A stretch of 64,000 nucleotides of DNA from Metaphire vulgaris (GCA_018105865.1 CM030834.1:14071719-14135718); one strand, 5' to 3'; shown: positions 46,501-54,854, counted from the stretch's first letter. Numbers and translations: made by a program. The notes: generated from the sequence alone by a model not told the origin.

Positions 46501-47885
46501 TGCAGTAAATAGGCAGAATGCATATTTCCTTGGAAAAACTTGTGCTTACACCTCTGATGTTGGCATATGAGAAGTAAAGAGATATGGTTTGGGAAATAAA
46601 AGTTTTGAACAGTTATTTTTAAGTATAAAATATTTTTTGGTGATTTTTTGCAAGGCAAGTGAAATTTTTGCATCAATTTAACTTTGGAATGCTATTTTTC
46701 TGGGCCACTCAGAGTTTGACCACAATGATGGTGAGCAGAACAGAAATGATGAAATCATTTTGTCCTGTATTTGACCAAAGTAATGTTATTGTTATTATTA
46801 AGAAGTTGTGTGTCTTGTTCAGGATGCCATCTGATGCTTTGAATTCTGAAGTGAAGTCTGAATTACCACCATCAGTGATGTCAGATGTAAAGAGCATTGT
46901 TTCATCAAATTTGGGAGAGACTGTGGAGAGCAAAGGTCCCCTGCTAGAGAATTTCACGTCAACATTTGAAAATATGCACAAAGAAGATGAAGCCCAGGTT
47001 GAATATGAATATTCAGAACATTTGAAAATGCTTGAAAATACACAAAAGGAAGAATGTGAAGCAAAAGTTGATTGCACTCATTCAGAGCCTTTTGTGTCAG
47101 AGAGTACCCTGCAAAATCAGGACATGCTTATTTTGCTGGAGAAAATTGAAGGCAGCCCTAACACGACTTCAGGAATGCAGGATACTGAACCAGAGAACAC
47201 CGATAAACATACTGACCAGTTTCATATTTGTCTAGCCTATGTTTCTGGAAATGGAGAAGAAAATGTGACAGATAACAGCAAGGTTTTGACATTTGCTGAT
47301 CTAAAAGGAGAATTTGCAGAAGACAATGGAGGTGCGATAGATCTTAATGAGGGGACGCAGGAAGACGAAATTCATGATGCAAGTTTTGTTGATGCACTGG
47401 AAGATGAAGTAGTTGCAATGGATGCTGATAAGGGAATTGATACAATGATTGCAGATGCTTTTGGAGTCGAGTCTTTGATGAAAGAAAGCAGGGAGGACAG
47501 CCAAATTTGTTGTGATTCGAAGGTCTGTGAAAATGAAGAAGATGCCAACACTTCTGATGAGATCCTGCAGTTGACTGATGAAGTTAGTAAGGGGCATGAT
47601 GAATGTGATGTTGAATGCGAATCTGGTTTGGAAGGCTGTCCATCTGTTGACGACCCTACATCTCCCACTGACGGAGTGAGTTGCATCAGCCAGTCGTCTA
47701 GTGGAATTGGTTTTGCTGTTGATGTTCTTCATCCACTTGAAGTTGCTTCCCATGATGAACAGGATCACAATGTAGTTAGCACAAGTGCTTCTGCTTCCAC
47801 AGTCACTGCTTCTGATTCGGATGATCATTTGGCTGATTCTCAGCTGGGCGCAGAAACGCTTGGAGACCAACCGGAAGAGTGTTAA
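22369..47885 (+). CDS. Giant multi-Tudor-domain protein (Tudor/TDRD6/TDRD15 class), complete, 16 exons
   Basis: Exons: 22369-23070, 25047-26396, 27177-27580, 27954-28016, 28447-28736, 30804-32310, 36048-39051, 39591-39737, 40224-40587, 41189-41390, 41829-42697, 43167-43340, 44435-44503, 44735-44890, 45803-46145 and 46823-47885 (TAA). They sum to 10,707 nt (3,568 residues) with consistent phases; an in-frame TGA lies just upstream of the ATG. I count 14 Tudor cores of the pattern C-A-x-(F/Y)-S-x-D-x-x-W-Y-R-A ... (F/Y)-(V/I)-D-Y-G-N, each preceded by the extended-Tudor half (VxVTxVxSxxDFYxQL). Approximate core starts: residues 61, 249, 455, 703, 915, 1210, 1432, 1730, 1919, 2105, 2309, 2538, 2762 and 3110. 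The last ~350 residues are acidic with no domain. Such proteins scaffold germ granules by binding dimethyl-arginine in Piwi proteins. The orthology group (Tud, TDRD6 or TDRD15) is not decided. The exon 8 end is the least certain boundary. Confidence 0.93.
23112..23392. mobile_element. hAT-type MITE in Tudor intron 1
   Basis: The ends TAGGGTTGCCAGAT and ATCTGGCAACCCTA are inverted. The flanks carry a perfect 8-bp duplication GTAACAGG (23104-23111 and 23393-23400). Subterminal CCCGTATTTTACGGGAG and TCTCCCGTTTTTC continue the symmetry. Non-coding. Confidence 0.88.
23687..24126. mobile_element. hAT-like element carrying an inverted piece of the host exon
   Basis: The left end CAGTAATTCTCGACC and the complement of the right end, CAGTGGTTCTCAACC, are Charlie-type hAT termini. 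GGACCAC words follow on both sides. The flanking 8-mers CCTTAGAC and CCATAAGC match at only 5 of 8 positions, so the insertion looks old. Inside, 24017-24103 is the exact reverse complement of 87 nt of Tudor exon 1 and sits just inside the right terminus. Confidence 0.8.
24250..24540. repeat. Palindromic CGCCGTTTATAAACGGCG words and GC-rich minisatellite
   Basis: A perfect 18-bp palindrome CGCCGTTTATAAACGGCG lies at about 24282 and a near copy at about 24325. Then from 24412 comes a run of GGCGCTC and GGCGACC units (about 125 bp) such as GGCGCTCTAGGCGACCCGTC. This is an island of very high GC in an AT-rich intron. Confidence 0.75.
24555..24650 (-). mobile_element. TACCGTATTTTCGCGC-type repeat terminus
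   Basis: On the minus strand it begins ACCGTATTTTCGCGCATATA, then GCGGCTTATACG and GGTGCGTCTTATACTCG. The 'CGTATTTTCGCG ... GCGGCTTATA' pattern is a dispersed DNA-element terminus in many animal genomes. A second start of the same kind is at 46155. Only one end is recognised. Confidence 0.5.
25047..26396 (+). CDS. Tudor gene exon 2: Tudor domains 2 and 3
   Basis: Residues 235-684. Tudor 2 has ICAAQRTG...AFIDYGNKEK, lacking the usual WYRA motif (SLARAII instead). Tudor 3 has LPCIVRSPYDRILYRAII...ELVDFGTR, with DFGT in place of DYGN. Both look unlikely to bind methyl-arginine in the standard way. A Pro/Ser-rich linker occupies roughly residues 595-650. Acceptor TTCTAG, donor CAG/GTGAAT. Confidence 0.9.
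26600..26910 (+). mobile_element. SINE with 5S rRNA-derived head, Tudor intron 2
   Basis: The head (about 26604-26712) follows 5S rRNA: AAGTTAAGCAATGTCGAGC corresponds to box A and GGTTAGTACTTGGATGGGTG to box C, the type 1 RNA polymerase III internal promoter. A body with GATAAATTGGTCGCAGCA, TCTAGATTAATGGCATAAGC and ATCGCTGCTTGCCTAG follows and recurs at 14480-14690 and 39310-39440. By head type this is a SINE3-like 5S SINE. Confidence 0.85.
27177..27580 (+). CDS. Tudor gene exon 3: Tudor domain 4
   Basis: Residues 685-818 plus part of 819. The core is YCCCQRTDDHRFYRAKV...EFIDSGLQEV. DSGL replaces DYGN, so binding is probably lost or changed. Donor CTAAGCAG/GTAACT, phase 2. Confidence 0.9.
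27954..28016 (+). CDS. Tudor gene exon 4 (63-nt linker)
   Basis: A small exon, phase 2 to phase 2, encoding about 21 residues (IVPKKLLEADSNQDIVVRLR). It has a clear CTTTTTAAG acceptor and a CGCAG/GTACGT donor. It keeps frame whether included or skipped, so it could be an alternative cassette. Confidence 0.75.
28447..28736 (+). CDS. Tudor gene exon 5: first half of Tudor domain 5
   Basis: About residues 840-937. The extended half is LECEVTFVESPNEFYCQLL, then the start of the core, LPVLAQYSSDLLWYRARI. The core is interrupted by the 2-kb intron 5 after ITG and resumes in exon 6. Donor ACCG/GTGAGC, phase 1. Confidence 0.88.
29448..30291. mobile_element. Composite hAT element in Tudor intron 5
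   Basis: The left end CAGAGATGTAG and right end CTACATCTCTG are inverted and flanked by a perfect 8-bp duplication ATTTTAGT (29440-29447 and 30292-30299). Tandem (ACTTGT)n/CGGAGGCCAGGT repeats fill both shoulders. A second copy of the right end occurs internally at about 29632-29642. The centre encodes a hAT C-terminal dimerisation block on the plus strand (about 29840-29945: VPASGAPIKRVFSQAGLI, RPHRVNMTDARLSSL). A run of GGACAAAATGTC-type words follows at 29995-30095. Confidence 0.85.
30804..32310 (+). CDS. Tudor gene exon 6: rest of Tudor 5, Tudor 6, start of Tudor 7
   Basis: Residues about 937-1439. It starts with VEVYFVDYGNHD (Tudor 5), then a Ser/Arg/Lys-rich linker. Tudor 6 follows with CCAKYSEDDLWYRGKVL and VQFVDYGNEE, a full canonical cage. 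The exon ends at VGQVCCA, inside Tudor 7, whose core is split by the 3.7-kb intron 6. Acceptor GTTAG, donor GCCAG/GTAAGA. Confidence 0.92.
32592..35856. mobile_element. 3.3-kb element with >1-kb terminal inverted repeats, Tudor intron 6
   Basis: The outer ends TCATTCCGTGTCAATTC and GAATTGACACGGAATGA are inverted. The arms pair with few mismatches from 32592 to about 33350 and from 35103 to 35856. Inward pairing resumes (ACTGGAGAATGGAAGACACA at 33392 with its complement at 34870) after about 190 bp present only in the right arm. CTTTGGAG flanks both ends. Inner arm segments encode the same peptide outward on opposite strands (QISAEDLT, then VEAA, then SLIK). The centre (33720-34640) has short plus-strand frames such as KASNFPGTRENHAF. 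I do not recognise a transposase. All frames are broken. Confidence 0.82.
36048..39051 (+). CDS. Tudor gene exon 7: rest of Tudor 7 and Tudor domains 8-11
   Basis: A single 3-kb exon, residues about 1439-2440. It completes Tudor 7 (FSEDEQWYRADI, RYIDYGNED). Then come a Arg/Ser/Asp-rich linker, Tudor 8 (LFHQDCNWYRGKV, MYVDYGNVE), Tudor 9 (FSEDGAWYRATV, RFVDYGNKE), Tudor 10 (FSEDSIWYRAVI, LFVDYGNSD) and Tudor 11 (YSLDGAWYRARI, FFIDYGNTD). All keep Trp/Tyr-Arg and DYGN, so this block is the most likely methyl-arginine binding part. Confidence 0.94.
39310..39440 (+). mobile_element. SINE fragment in Tudor intron 7
   Basis: GCAAGCTACTCCAGATTAAC, TAAGCCACCTGCATTGCCAC, GAGATCAGCACAGGGCCCAA and TTTGAGTACAGGCA align in order with the body of the 5S-headed SINE at 26600. 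The head is absent. Confidence 0.7.
39591..39737 (+). CDS. Tudor gene exon 8 (linker; 3' end uncertain)
   Basis: The acceptor GCTATTTAG is clear and the frame (ALVTLETVTSETPDAV...) joins exon 7 in phase 0. Two donors keep phase 0: AAT/GTAACT at 39737/39738 and CAG/GTTGTG at 39653/39654. I chose the downstream one because it leads directly into the VVVTSV start of exon 9. The upstream donor has better exonic consensus. Confidence 0.65.
40224..41390 (+). CDS. Tudor gene exons 9 and 10 (40224-40587, 41189-41390): Tudor domain 12
   Basis: Exon 9 opens with VVVTSVKSVDHIFVQL. The core YSNVWYRAKV...CFVDSGRLE has a two-residue-shorter first loop and DSGR instead of DYGN. Exon 10 (GDDALKDRLQEY to TKSNE) finishes the extended domain with IAQIFVWEG and ends in an acidic/Lys linker. 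The donor of exon 9 is CTTG/GTAATA and the donor of exon 10 is ATGA/GTAAGT. Confidence 0.87.
41829..42697 (+). CDS. Tudor gene exon 11: Tudor domain 13
   Basis: Residues about 2678-2968. The extended half is VQVHVTSATGLSDFWV and the core is CIAKFSDGIWYRAKVI...LFIDYGNVYEV, canonical at the cage. The conserved APQAIQATL follows, and then an acidic Ser-rich tail leading to exon 12. Acceptor ATTTAG, donor CCAG/GTGTGT. Confidence 0.92.
43167..44503 (+). CDS. Tudor gene exons 12 and 13 (43167-43340, 44435-44503): acidic linker
   Basis: Two short exons, both phase 1 to phase 1. They encode DDVAGMLKATSVSDGDN and an Asp/Glu/Asn-rich stretch, then EEYVSGVGTHSRGSC. Neither holds a domain. Either can be skipped without breaking frame. 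Splice sites TATCAG and GCAG/GTATTA, TTTTAG and TCAG/GTAGGC support them; codon content gives little extra support. Confidence 0.72.
43546..43690. repeat. (TA)n(TG)n microsatellite in Tudor intron 12
   Basis: Mixed TATATG, TGTG and TATA units over about 140 bp. Non-coding. Confidence 0.9.
44024..44357. mobile_element. hAT (Charlie-like) MITE in Tudor intron 12
   Basis: The ends CAGTGGTTCTCAAAC and TTTGAGAACCACTG are inverted, with flanks ATATAGAG and ATATAGGG (7 of 8). It has the same terminus class as the exon-carrying element at 23687-24126 but no host-gene segment was seen in it. Confidence 0.82.
44735..46145 (+). CDS. Tudor gene exons 14 and 15 (44735-44890, 45803-46145): Tudor domain 14
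   Basis: Exon 14 carries the extended half (ELVNGDVAEAAVMSLNDSNG, TCQLVNTRDELNKLM). Exon 15 carries the core VGQPCAVKVSSDGDWFRAEI...EVYCVDQGLTC, with WFRA for WYRA and DQGL for DYGN, so it is degenerate. LPAQALNLNVG follows. Donor TCTGG/GTAAGT, phase 2. A TACCGTATTTTCG repeat end begins about 10 nt beyond this donor. Confidence 0.87.
46823..47885 (+). CDS. Tudor gene exon 16: acidic C-terminal tail and stop
   Basis: The last ~354 codons are rich in Asp, Glu, Ser and Thr, with no Tudor core, coiled coil or recognisable motif, ending ETLGDQPEEC and TAA. The acceptor TTGTTCAG joins in phase 2. It is likely a disordered tail. Confidence 0.87.
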
Positions 47886-48230
47886 GGACTACTTTTTCTT
47901 GCCTTGCAGTGCATTATTTTAGGTACACTTTGGTAAGTTTGGGGTAAACGTGACCCTTGTTTATGACTGCTCAGATGAATGTTTCATTTTCGATCCATTA
48001 ATAACCAATTGTATCATAACAGTAAAATTACTGTTTTTAGTTTTTATGTTTTATACGATACATGATTGGTTATTAATTCAGGGGTGTGTTAATTTTTGTT
48101 TAATTGCTGTTGATCGCTAAGTTAGCATTACAGAAAAATTAAGTTGTTTGAACGCTGTAGAAGTAACATTGTCATTTTAACGTACTGTTTAAACTAAATG
48201 AAAACATCTACTGCGGTGAGTGAAAAATTT

Positions 48231-49078
48231 AATAAATGAAATGAGATGGTCAGAAAATTTGTATGGTCAGAAAAGGTGAAAAGATTTTGGATGTAGAATT
48301 TATTTGCCTAATGAGCATCTTGCCATTTTGGGTGATTTCAAATAGTCTGCAAGAAAATTTATAGGACCTAATCAGATCACATTGCAAAACCTGGTATAAA
48401 TAAAATTTGACTGCCCAGTTATAAACTTAGATATTTCAGTCCTGCATATAAAACTTTTTGTGCAGCACGAGTCTATTTTGTGATGCTTGAAGTCCAAGGT
48501 CTGTATATAAGTCTTGGTACAACGGAAATCTGTTCATCTTTCTTGTTTGACACTGCAGAGGCTCTTATTTTTAAGTGCTCAGAAAATCCAATAGCTATCA
48601 AATATATTTCTCATAATCATTTTTGCTTGTCATTTGATTTTCATGCAAACAATTGCAAATTTTCTTTTATTTCATTTTAAATCACCGCTTCTAGTGATGC
48701 TTTAATTGTAACAAGAATTTAATTTCATCTCTTGGGTATCAGTATTGGAAATTGCCAGAAAGTGCATATACAGGAAGTTCCAAAATTGCAGGTGATGAAT
48801 GTGTGTATTTAGTATTGATAAGCAAACAATATATATCTCTTGGTATGTTTTATGCTGCTTCTCTATGCTTCATTTTGTAGTGTTCTTTGTCCAATGTTCC
48901 ATTTGTATATTGCTTGTTACAAAAAAGAATGTACTGTAATTTTTGTGGACTTTAATTCTTATATTCACGGCTCTTTAAAGCACATTTGAATATACAGTAG
49001 ACAGTTAATGTGTTTTACATGTTCGATAATTTTTTGTTTAAGTTTTAAGATTTTGACACGTCTTTATGAGTTAATAAA
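48231..49078 (+). promoter_or_regulatory. Candidate Tudor 3' UTR polyadenylation signals
   Basis: AATAAA hexamers occur at 48231-48236, 48399-48404 and 49073-49078 downstream of the stop at 47885. Which is used cannot be told from sequence. Confidence 0.45.
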
Positions 49079-50144
49079 ATGTTGATGTATTTGTGCATTT
49101 GTTGATGCTAATGAGTGTATGGCTATTGTTGATAGATGATGGTTCAGGGCTCATCCATATAGTACATACACAAAAAGGCATATTTTCAATCCCTCCCTTT
49201 TTGTACACACCATACATATGCAAAATCCAACCCCTTCCCATCAGTGTGTACATACTATATGGATGGACCCTTATAGGCCTTGAAAGTAAAAATAAGAGTG
49301 TACATTCAACGGAAAAGCAACCGAATCATAACTTTGTAAAGATCTACATTAGACCATTGTTTCAGTGATAGGCCTATTTGCGTCACAGTCTAACTGCAAC
49401 GACTTGATAGAACTGCTCATGGCCGTCAATCCATATGGGGCCCACAATAATTAGAATAGGGGACCAGCACTTGTTGGGCCCCCTAATATTTCAATAATTT
49501 GATCTACCAGTTAACACATTGCCTGTCTCAATACATGATCTTCCTGAAATTTCTAGTTTTGAAATTCCATACTTTCGGTTCAGTGATGGAGATACATAGG
49601 GGCCCGATCCCCTATATTAAGAGTGGGGTCAGCAGATGTTTTAGTATGTCTTGCACCACTGTTTGCTCAATAGTTTGACCAAAGGACGAAATTTACTCTG
49701 GGAGCCATTGCTACTACAGCCATAGTTGTGACGTTCAAGCGTTTTGAACTTTATTATTGTTTGAACTTTATTGATAGGCATTTAAAGTTCAATTCGAATT
49801 AGCACTTCAAAAACCGGGTCGTGTGAAAGAAATTGGCCAGCATTTGGATTTATACACACAAAAAACGCAACAGACTCGTGTAAGACAGTTGAGAAGATTG
49901 TCAAAAGTGCATTGCAACTTACAACTGGTGGCTAAGATCAAAAACATCTGCTATATATATCGATGAATACATATGCAATACATATACAGATGCAAATATA
50001 TTGATTGGTCTTCTGAAACAGTCATCTGACGAGAACTAAATTGGAAATTTGAACTTTTCCGAACTTTATTTTTCTTGAACTTTTTTGAATTTTTATGACC
50101 TTTAAAAATTTCTTTGAACTTCACAACTATGACTACAGCGAGCT

Positions 50145-50265
50145 TTAAAGTGGTTTATGAGGCATAACTAACTGCCTGTGTGAAAGCCACTAGGGTGAAC
50201 TAACGGGTCTTGAACCTCGCTCCGTCAGCCTACCACTCCAGCGTAATCGACTTACTTCCGTCTCT
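50145..50265 (-). mobile_element. tRNA-type SINE sharing a LINE tail
   Basis: On the minus strand, GATTACGCTGGAGTGGTAGG resembles a tRNA A-box region and GGTTCAAGACC a B box, about 30 nt apart. The 3' part reads AGTGGCTTTCACACAGGC, then GCCTCATAAACCACTT, nearly the same tail as the LINEs at 3765 and 21544. Confidence 0.65.
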
Positions 50266-50319
50266 CATCAGGGCAAAACATAAGGACCTACTGATGGTGC
50301 CCCTAAGATTCAGAAAAAT

Positions 50320-50660
50320 TCTCAACTTCACCAAAAAATCTTAAAATCTTGACAAGCAAAACAACTTAGTCGTCACTCTTTTCAACTCACAAGAAACCTT
50401 GACAAGCCAAAAAGGTCGTCGCTATATTGATTCTAGGCTGTTCGGTGCCCAGGGCAAATCATCCTGATGGCGCCCCCTCGACTTCGTGAAAAATCTGAAA
50501 AGCAAAAATGGTCGTCACAACTACACTATATCGATGCTTCTCTTTACTTCTTTTTGCTACCCTAAACCCGATTTTGGCGCCCCCACCTCGGCGCTCGGGG
50601 GACATATGTAGGGGTCTACCCCGGCCCTAGCTACGCCTCGAAGCAGTGGCGTAACAACAA
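50320..50660. mobile_element. Decayed repeats with GACAAGCAAAA modules
   Basis: Three minus-strand copies of the module TTTTGCTTGTCAAGATTTT (about 50330-50360, 50398-50425 and 50498-50520), then a GGCGCCCC-rich segment and a GCAGTGGCGTAAC word. These look like remains of the CAGTGGCGTAGC hAT MITE family. No intact ends. Confidence 0.5.
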
Positions 50661-51415
50661 TATGGCTCACACTGCTCATGCAGAGTCATGGGTTCTGAGT
50701 CTAAAGGGTCCCTCTCTGATCGGCCTTAGTTTTCGACAGAGAATTTACACTATCTTCATCTGGTTATGCAAGATGGCGTTCGAACGAATGACCTGAGGTC
50801 CTACAGGGGCATAGTCCAGAAAAGTAATACTTCTCCGTCAATCATGGACCCTACTCTAACATCTAATACAGTTTGATCAAGTAACTGATACAGGGCGCTT
50901 CAGCACTGAAACATAGACTACACACATATTAGAAGCGTATACACTATACACTCGACCTTTTGATTAAATGACCCGGCATGAATGACCCACCTTTGGCTAT
51001 AGCTACTTCATTTGAGATTGAGCGCATAGGAATAAGGAGCTACTTCGGTGCATCTTTTGAAAGCGCTTTAGAAATTAACGAGATTTTACTTACTTACTTA
51101 TACATGCAAGAAGGCGATCATCGCGCATTGCTTTTTGTATCTATATTATTGCGTCGAAATATCAGGACACTGTTGCCTACAATGATGTCAGTGTTTATTG
51201 TACAATTAACAGCTATGGATCAACATCCTGAATGCCATTTTCGTCACACATGAGAGGAGCATTGATATTGAATTGCTGTGAAAGTGTCGATGGTCAGTTC
51301 AATAGATTTGGTGGCAAACAGCGCGTGATAAGCTACTGTGCATTGAGCTGGATCATGCTTGGAACGGAGCGTGTGTTTTTCTTTGCACTATCTGTTTACT
51401 TCGCTTGATCTAGAA

Positions 51416-51601
51416 CAGCGGCAGCTCCACCGGGGGACCAGAGGGCCCGTGCCCCTATTGAGTGCCTGCCCCCCCAGTGGCCCCCCCAATTGGGACCTAT
51501 ACTTAATGCTACATACATTAAGCAACAAATGGTTGGCCCCCCATGATTAGAAGTTGCCACCCCAACGGCCCCCCACTTGCCAAATCCTAGAGCCGCCACT
51601 G
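51416..51601. mobile_element. hAT-type MITE with ATCTAGAA duplication
   Basis: The left end CAGCGGCAGCTCC pairs with the complement of the right end GAGCCGCCACTG. Flanks ATCTAGAA at 51408-51415 and 51602-51609 are identical. GC-rich interior with C-runs; non-coding. Confidence 0.87.
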
Positions 51602-52299
51602 ATCTAGAATAACGCTTTAGGCGAAGTCAATATAACTTCAGCAAATTTTATCAAAATTTTTAAAAAATGTATCGACATTAAGTTTTGTCTAGGCCTATTC
51701 TACTGTTCTTCATACAGTAGGTTCATATTTTCTTTGCAATCTGTATCACTATTTCATGCTTAGCTTCATTGAAGAGATTTAATAGGCCTAATTCAACTTG
51801 TAATTAACAATTAATGCAGTACCATTATTATTTTACTATTTTCCCAGAATTTTGCCATGGCACACTTCTGCCGTCTGGCGGCACAGTTGTGTCCCGCCAC
51901 AGACAGGTTGGGAAGCACTGCGAGTCTAGAGTCTAATCGAGCAGTGTTTTCGGAGGAGCGTTTCCACCGAACACTTCGTTGTGCTGAAGAATCTGAATCA
52001 TGCAGTGGATAAAGATGTTGATAACACTGGTCTACATTTTAAAAAAAAATTTCTGCTGACCTAAGTATTTTTGCTGATTCTACCCAATTGAGAGGTGCTG
52101 ATTCCAGATATGAAGTCAAAAATTATGCAATACGTCAAATTTTTTCGCAAATGAGGAATGCTTAATTAAAGGTGTTAAAGTCAAACATAAGGGAAATAGG
52201 AAATTCTGAAGAATCGATAACACATAATATTTTTTATTCAGCCAAAAAATGAGTCTGTCGTCTAACCAAGAGAGCAATAAGAGCAATAGCTAGTTGCTT

Positions 52300-53450
52300 A
52301 AATTTAAGTTTTGAGTAAGGAATCTTCTCTTTATGGATGCTCCGGTATAGTTATGATATCACAGTTGTCACGCTGTACACACCAGCAGTAGTCTGCCATA
52401 ATGTTTGAGTTCCATCTGCCTTGATATCTACGTTCCATGGTCGTGATGTCTTGATGGAAGCATTCTTCTTGTTCCTCACTCATAGCTTCAAGATTTGATG
52501 TTCAGGTAGCTATGAAGGAAATGCAACTTGACACTCATGTTTGCTCTCAGTCTTCGAAAATCAATCTTCGAATTTTGAACTGAAAGGTCATAATTCTCAA
52601 CTCTTAAGTTGCCAAGTAAGTCAGTAATCAGGTCGTAAAAAGCATCTTGTCTGCAACTATAACATCCCATTGATTCAATAAGTCCTTTGATGTTGATGCA
52701 GTATACAAACTCCTCCTCCATATGAAAATATTTCAAAAGATCATTCTCTCTGCCATGATACATAAGCGTGGTTCCTGGAGACAACACTGAACAGGTTCTT
52801 TTCTTTCAGTCTTGAACCCAGTAACTCTGCTGACGACTTCGGCAGATCTAGATCTCATACAAGGTCATTCAACTCAGCTTGGTTGAATGCTTTGTGCATT
52901 CCAGCGTCAACTTCTGAGGCCACGAAATCTTCACCATCGGTGTCTGTTGACTGGCAAAATTCATCGTCGTCAGAAACTCCCAAAGTAGTGCAAATAGGTA
53001 CAGGAACTTCGTCACAGTGAGCAACCGGCCTCAGAGCAGAGGGGAGATTTGGGTACTGGATGGAAGATTTTGTCTTTGTGGACATGCCTGAAATATTTAC
53101 CAGGCAGAAGTAGCAGTCATCAACATGCATGGTTTCGAGGCTCTCGCCACACCATTGGAACTCCAAAGCTAAGACTTTTTCTCTGACCTTTAGTCTTTTT
53201 CTCTGACCTTTAGTCACATTATGGACTGTCTGAGGCTTTCAACGCATGTCCTGCACACTTTATGTGGTGCCCAAGGTTTTCCTGGTCACCCAATTTAACT
53301 GCGAAATATGCATGATAAGCTTTATGCACAAATTCAGACACATCTCTCCTTTGTTTAGGTGTTGTAAAGCAACCACAAATGTAGCAAAATTTGTCAGGAT
53401 CATTCCTGCACTGCACACGAAGTGTTCCAGTACTGGGTGACATATTCCAC
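52300..53450 (-). pseudogene. Decayed repeat-borne gene of the 'EEQGERFHQDI' family
   Basis: From 53443 down on the minus strand: NDPDKFCYICGCFTTPKQ, AYHAYFAVKLGDQ, then (shifted) HVDDCYFCLVNISGM, YPNLPSALRPVAHCDEVPVP, FNQAELNDLV, a TGA, DLDLPKSSAELLGSRLKEKN, HGRENDLLKYF, and near 52340-52490 MSEEQEECFHQDITTMERRY then MADYCWCVQRD. From memory these blocks occur in order in a protein present in many copies in invertebrate genomes, hence probably element-borne; its biochemical role is unknown to me. Frameshifts, an in-frame stop and an internal deletion mark this copy as dead. Confidence 0.75.
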
Positions 53451-54393
53451 AGAAAGCTATTTAGAAGAGTTAAATTTGCTGCTACTTGTAAGCCTCATGA
53501 ACGACTGAATGCTGCCGTCGGTTTCACGCTGCTTGTATAGGCCTATATCCATAAAACGCTGACGTCTGCAGTTTAAAACTGCCTATTAAACTGTTGTGTT
53601 ATTACATAGTTATGCCCACTGCATATCAAGCATATCTTTTTGCACATCCTTATCTTTTTGCGTATTCAATATAGCTAAAGAATTATAATACGTAATGCTT
53701 CATTATTACTGTAAACAGTAAATCAGTAAACAGCGTTTTGCGGAAAAACTGGACGTGATAGGAGAAAATGGGTGTGATTTTTGGATTCAGCACACCAAAA
53801 TACATAAAGATCACATGTTGTCTTCAAGTCAGCAAAATTGACGTAGACCAGTGTAATTAATTAATCAATCGATCAACAGACTGCCTTTGATGATCTTCGA
53901 CGCTGCGCCCTATCCCATAAGACCGAAAGAATAAGTGTTCTGAGAAGTCGGGAATCCATGGCAACAGTATTTTGCATTATGACGTCAACACTTAAGCGAT
54001 CAATTCTATTCCTGAAACGTGAGATTAGAAGACTGACCTTGCAGTAGTCGTCTTACTCTATTAACAGCTACACTGACAGTTGCATGATGTTAAGCAATCA
54101 CTAACCGGTTCATCCTAAGTTAGTGTGTGTGTGTGTGTGTGTGTGTTTGTGTGAACTATGCGCAGGAAGTAGGCCTACTAGCAAGAAAGTTCTGAGCTAC
54201 GCTAAGATTTCGAAAACGGAACTAAACTCTGCGACAAAACTCGATTAAACTATAATAGAAACTGTCGCAAACCTCCGTCAACAACAACTGCAGGCCCTCT
54301 GGTCGAACTAGAAACGTCTAAACAACTGAAGATGTCAAAATCAAGTAAGCAAAATATAGTTTGTTAATTTCTAATAATATAAAACAATTGCAG

Positions 54394-54854
54394 GCGTTCT
54401 TTGTATCGGCCTATGACTTTGAATATGCGTGTCGGGGGAAGGTTCTAACCAACACAGAGGAAGAAATCATCCATAGAACTACGAACCACATAGTCAATGA
54501 CTGTGATCTCGCCAGGCTCAAAGGAGGACTCGAAACCCTGCGTCAGGCTCAACCTGACGCTAATGAATGGCTGAGAAAGAAAGGCGTTCGCTAGAAGACT
54601 TCAGATCCATCCGCAAAAGACCAGGTCATTCCAGAGATCAGTCAGAGGGAAAGCGTAAGACCGACTATGGAGGAAAAGTTAATCGAAAGAGATATATTTT
54701 AAGTCTGGATCTGAAAATACTCAATGAATTGGAAGATCTGACAGCCAGAGGGAGAGAGTTCCAGATGTTTGCCCAGTCTAGTAAAATTGTTTTAAATTTT
54801 AGTCGACAATATCCCAACCAGCGGGAAATCGTCCCGTTTGTGAGTGGTTATTAG
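54394..54854 (+). CDS. Hypothetical open frames, weak support
   Basis: After a possible acceptor AACAATTGCAG at 54393, one frame reads FVSAYDFEYACRGKVLTNTE to DANEWLRKKGVR and stops at 54594. An overlapping frame (54567-54854) reads RRSLEDFRSIRKRPGHSRDQ to QREIVPFVSGY. They could be two halves of one frameshifted gene. I do not recognise either. Composition is less repeat-like than the surroundings. Confidence 0.15.

Noticed and set aside
47301..47870. 189-codon minus-strand frame over Tudor exon 16
   Set aside because: Shadow of a low-complexity acidic coding exon; no start context, motif or splice support.
50978..51253. Open frame of 91 codons
   Set aside because: Overlaps sequence with the GCGCTTTA...AATTA...TTACTTACTTA pattern typical of dispersed repeats; no protein resemblance.
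51860..51935. Another hAT terminus (GGTTGGGAAGCACTG)
   Set aside because: Only the right end is visible; no matching left end or duplication found.
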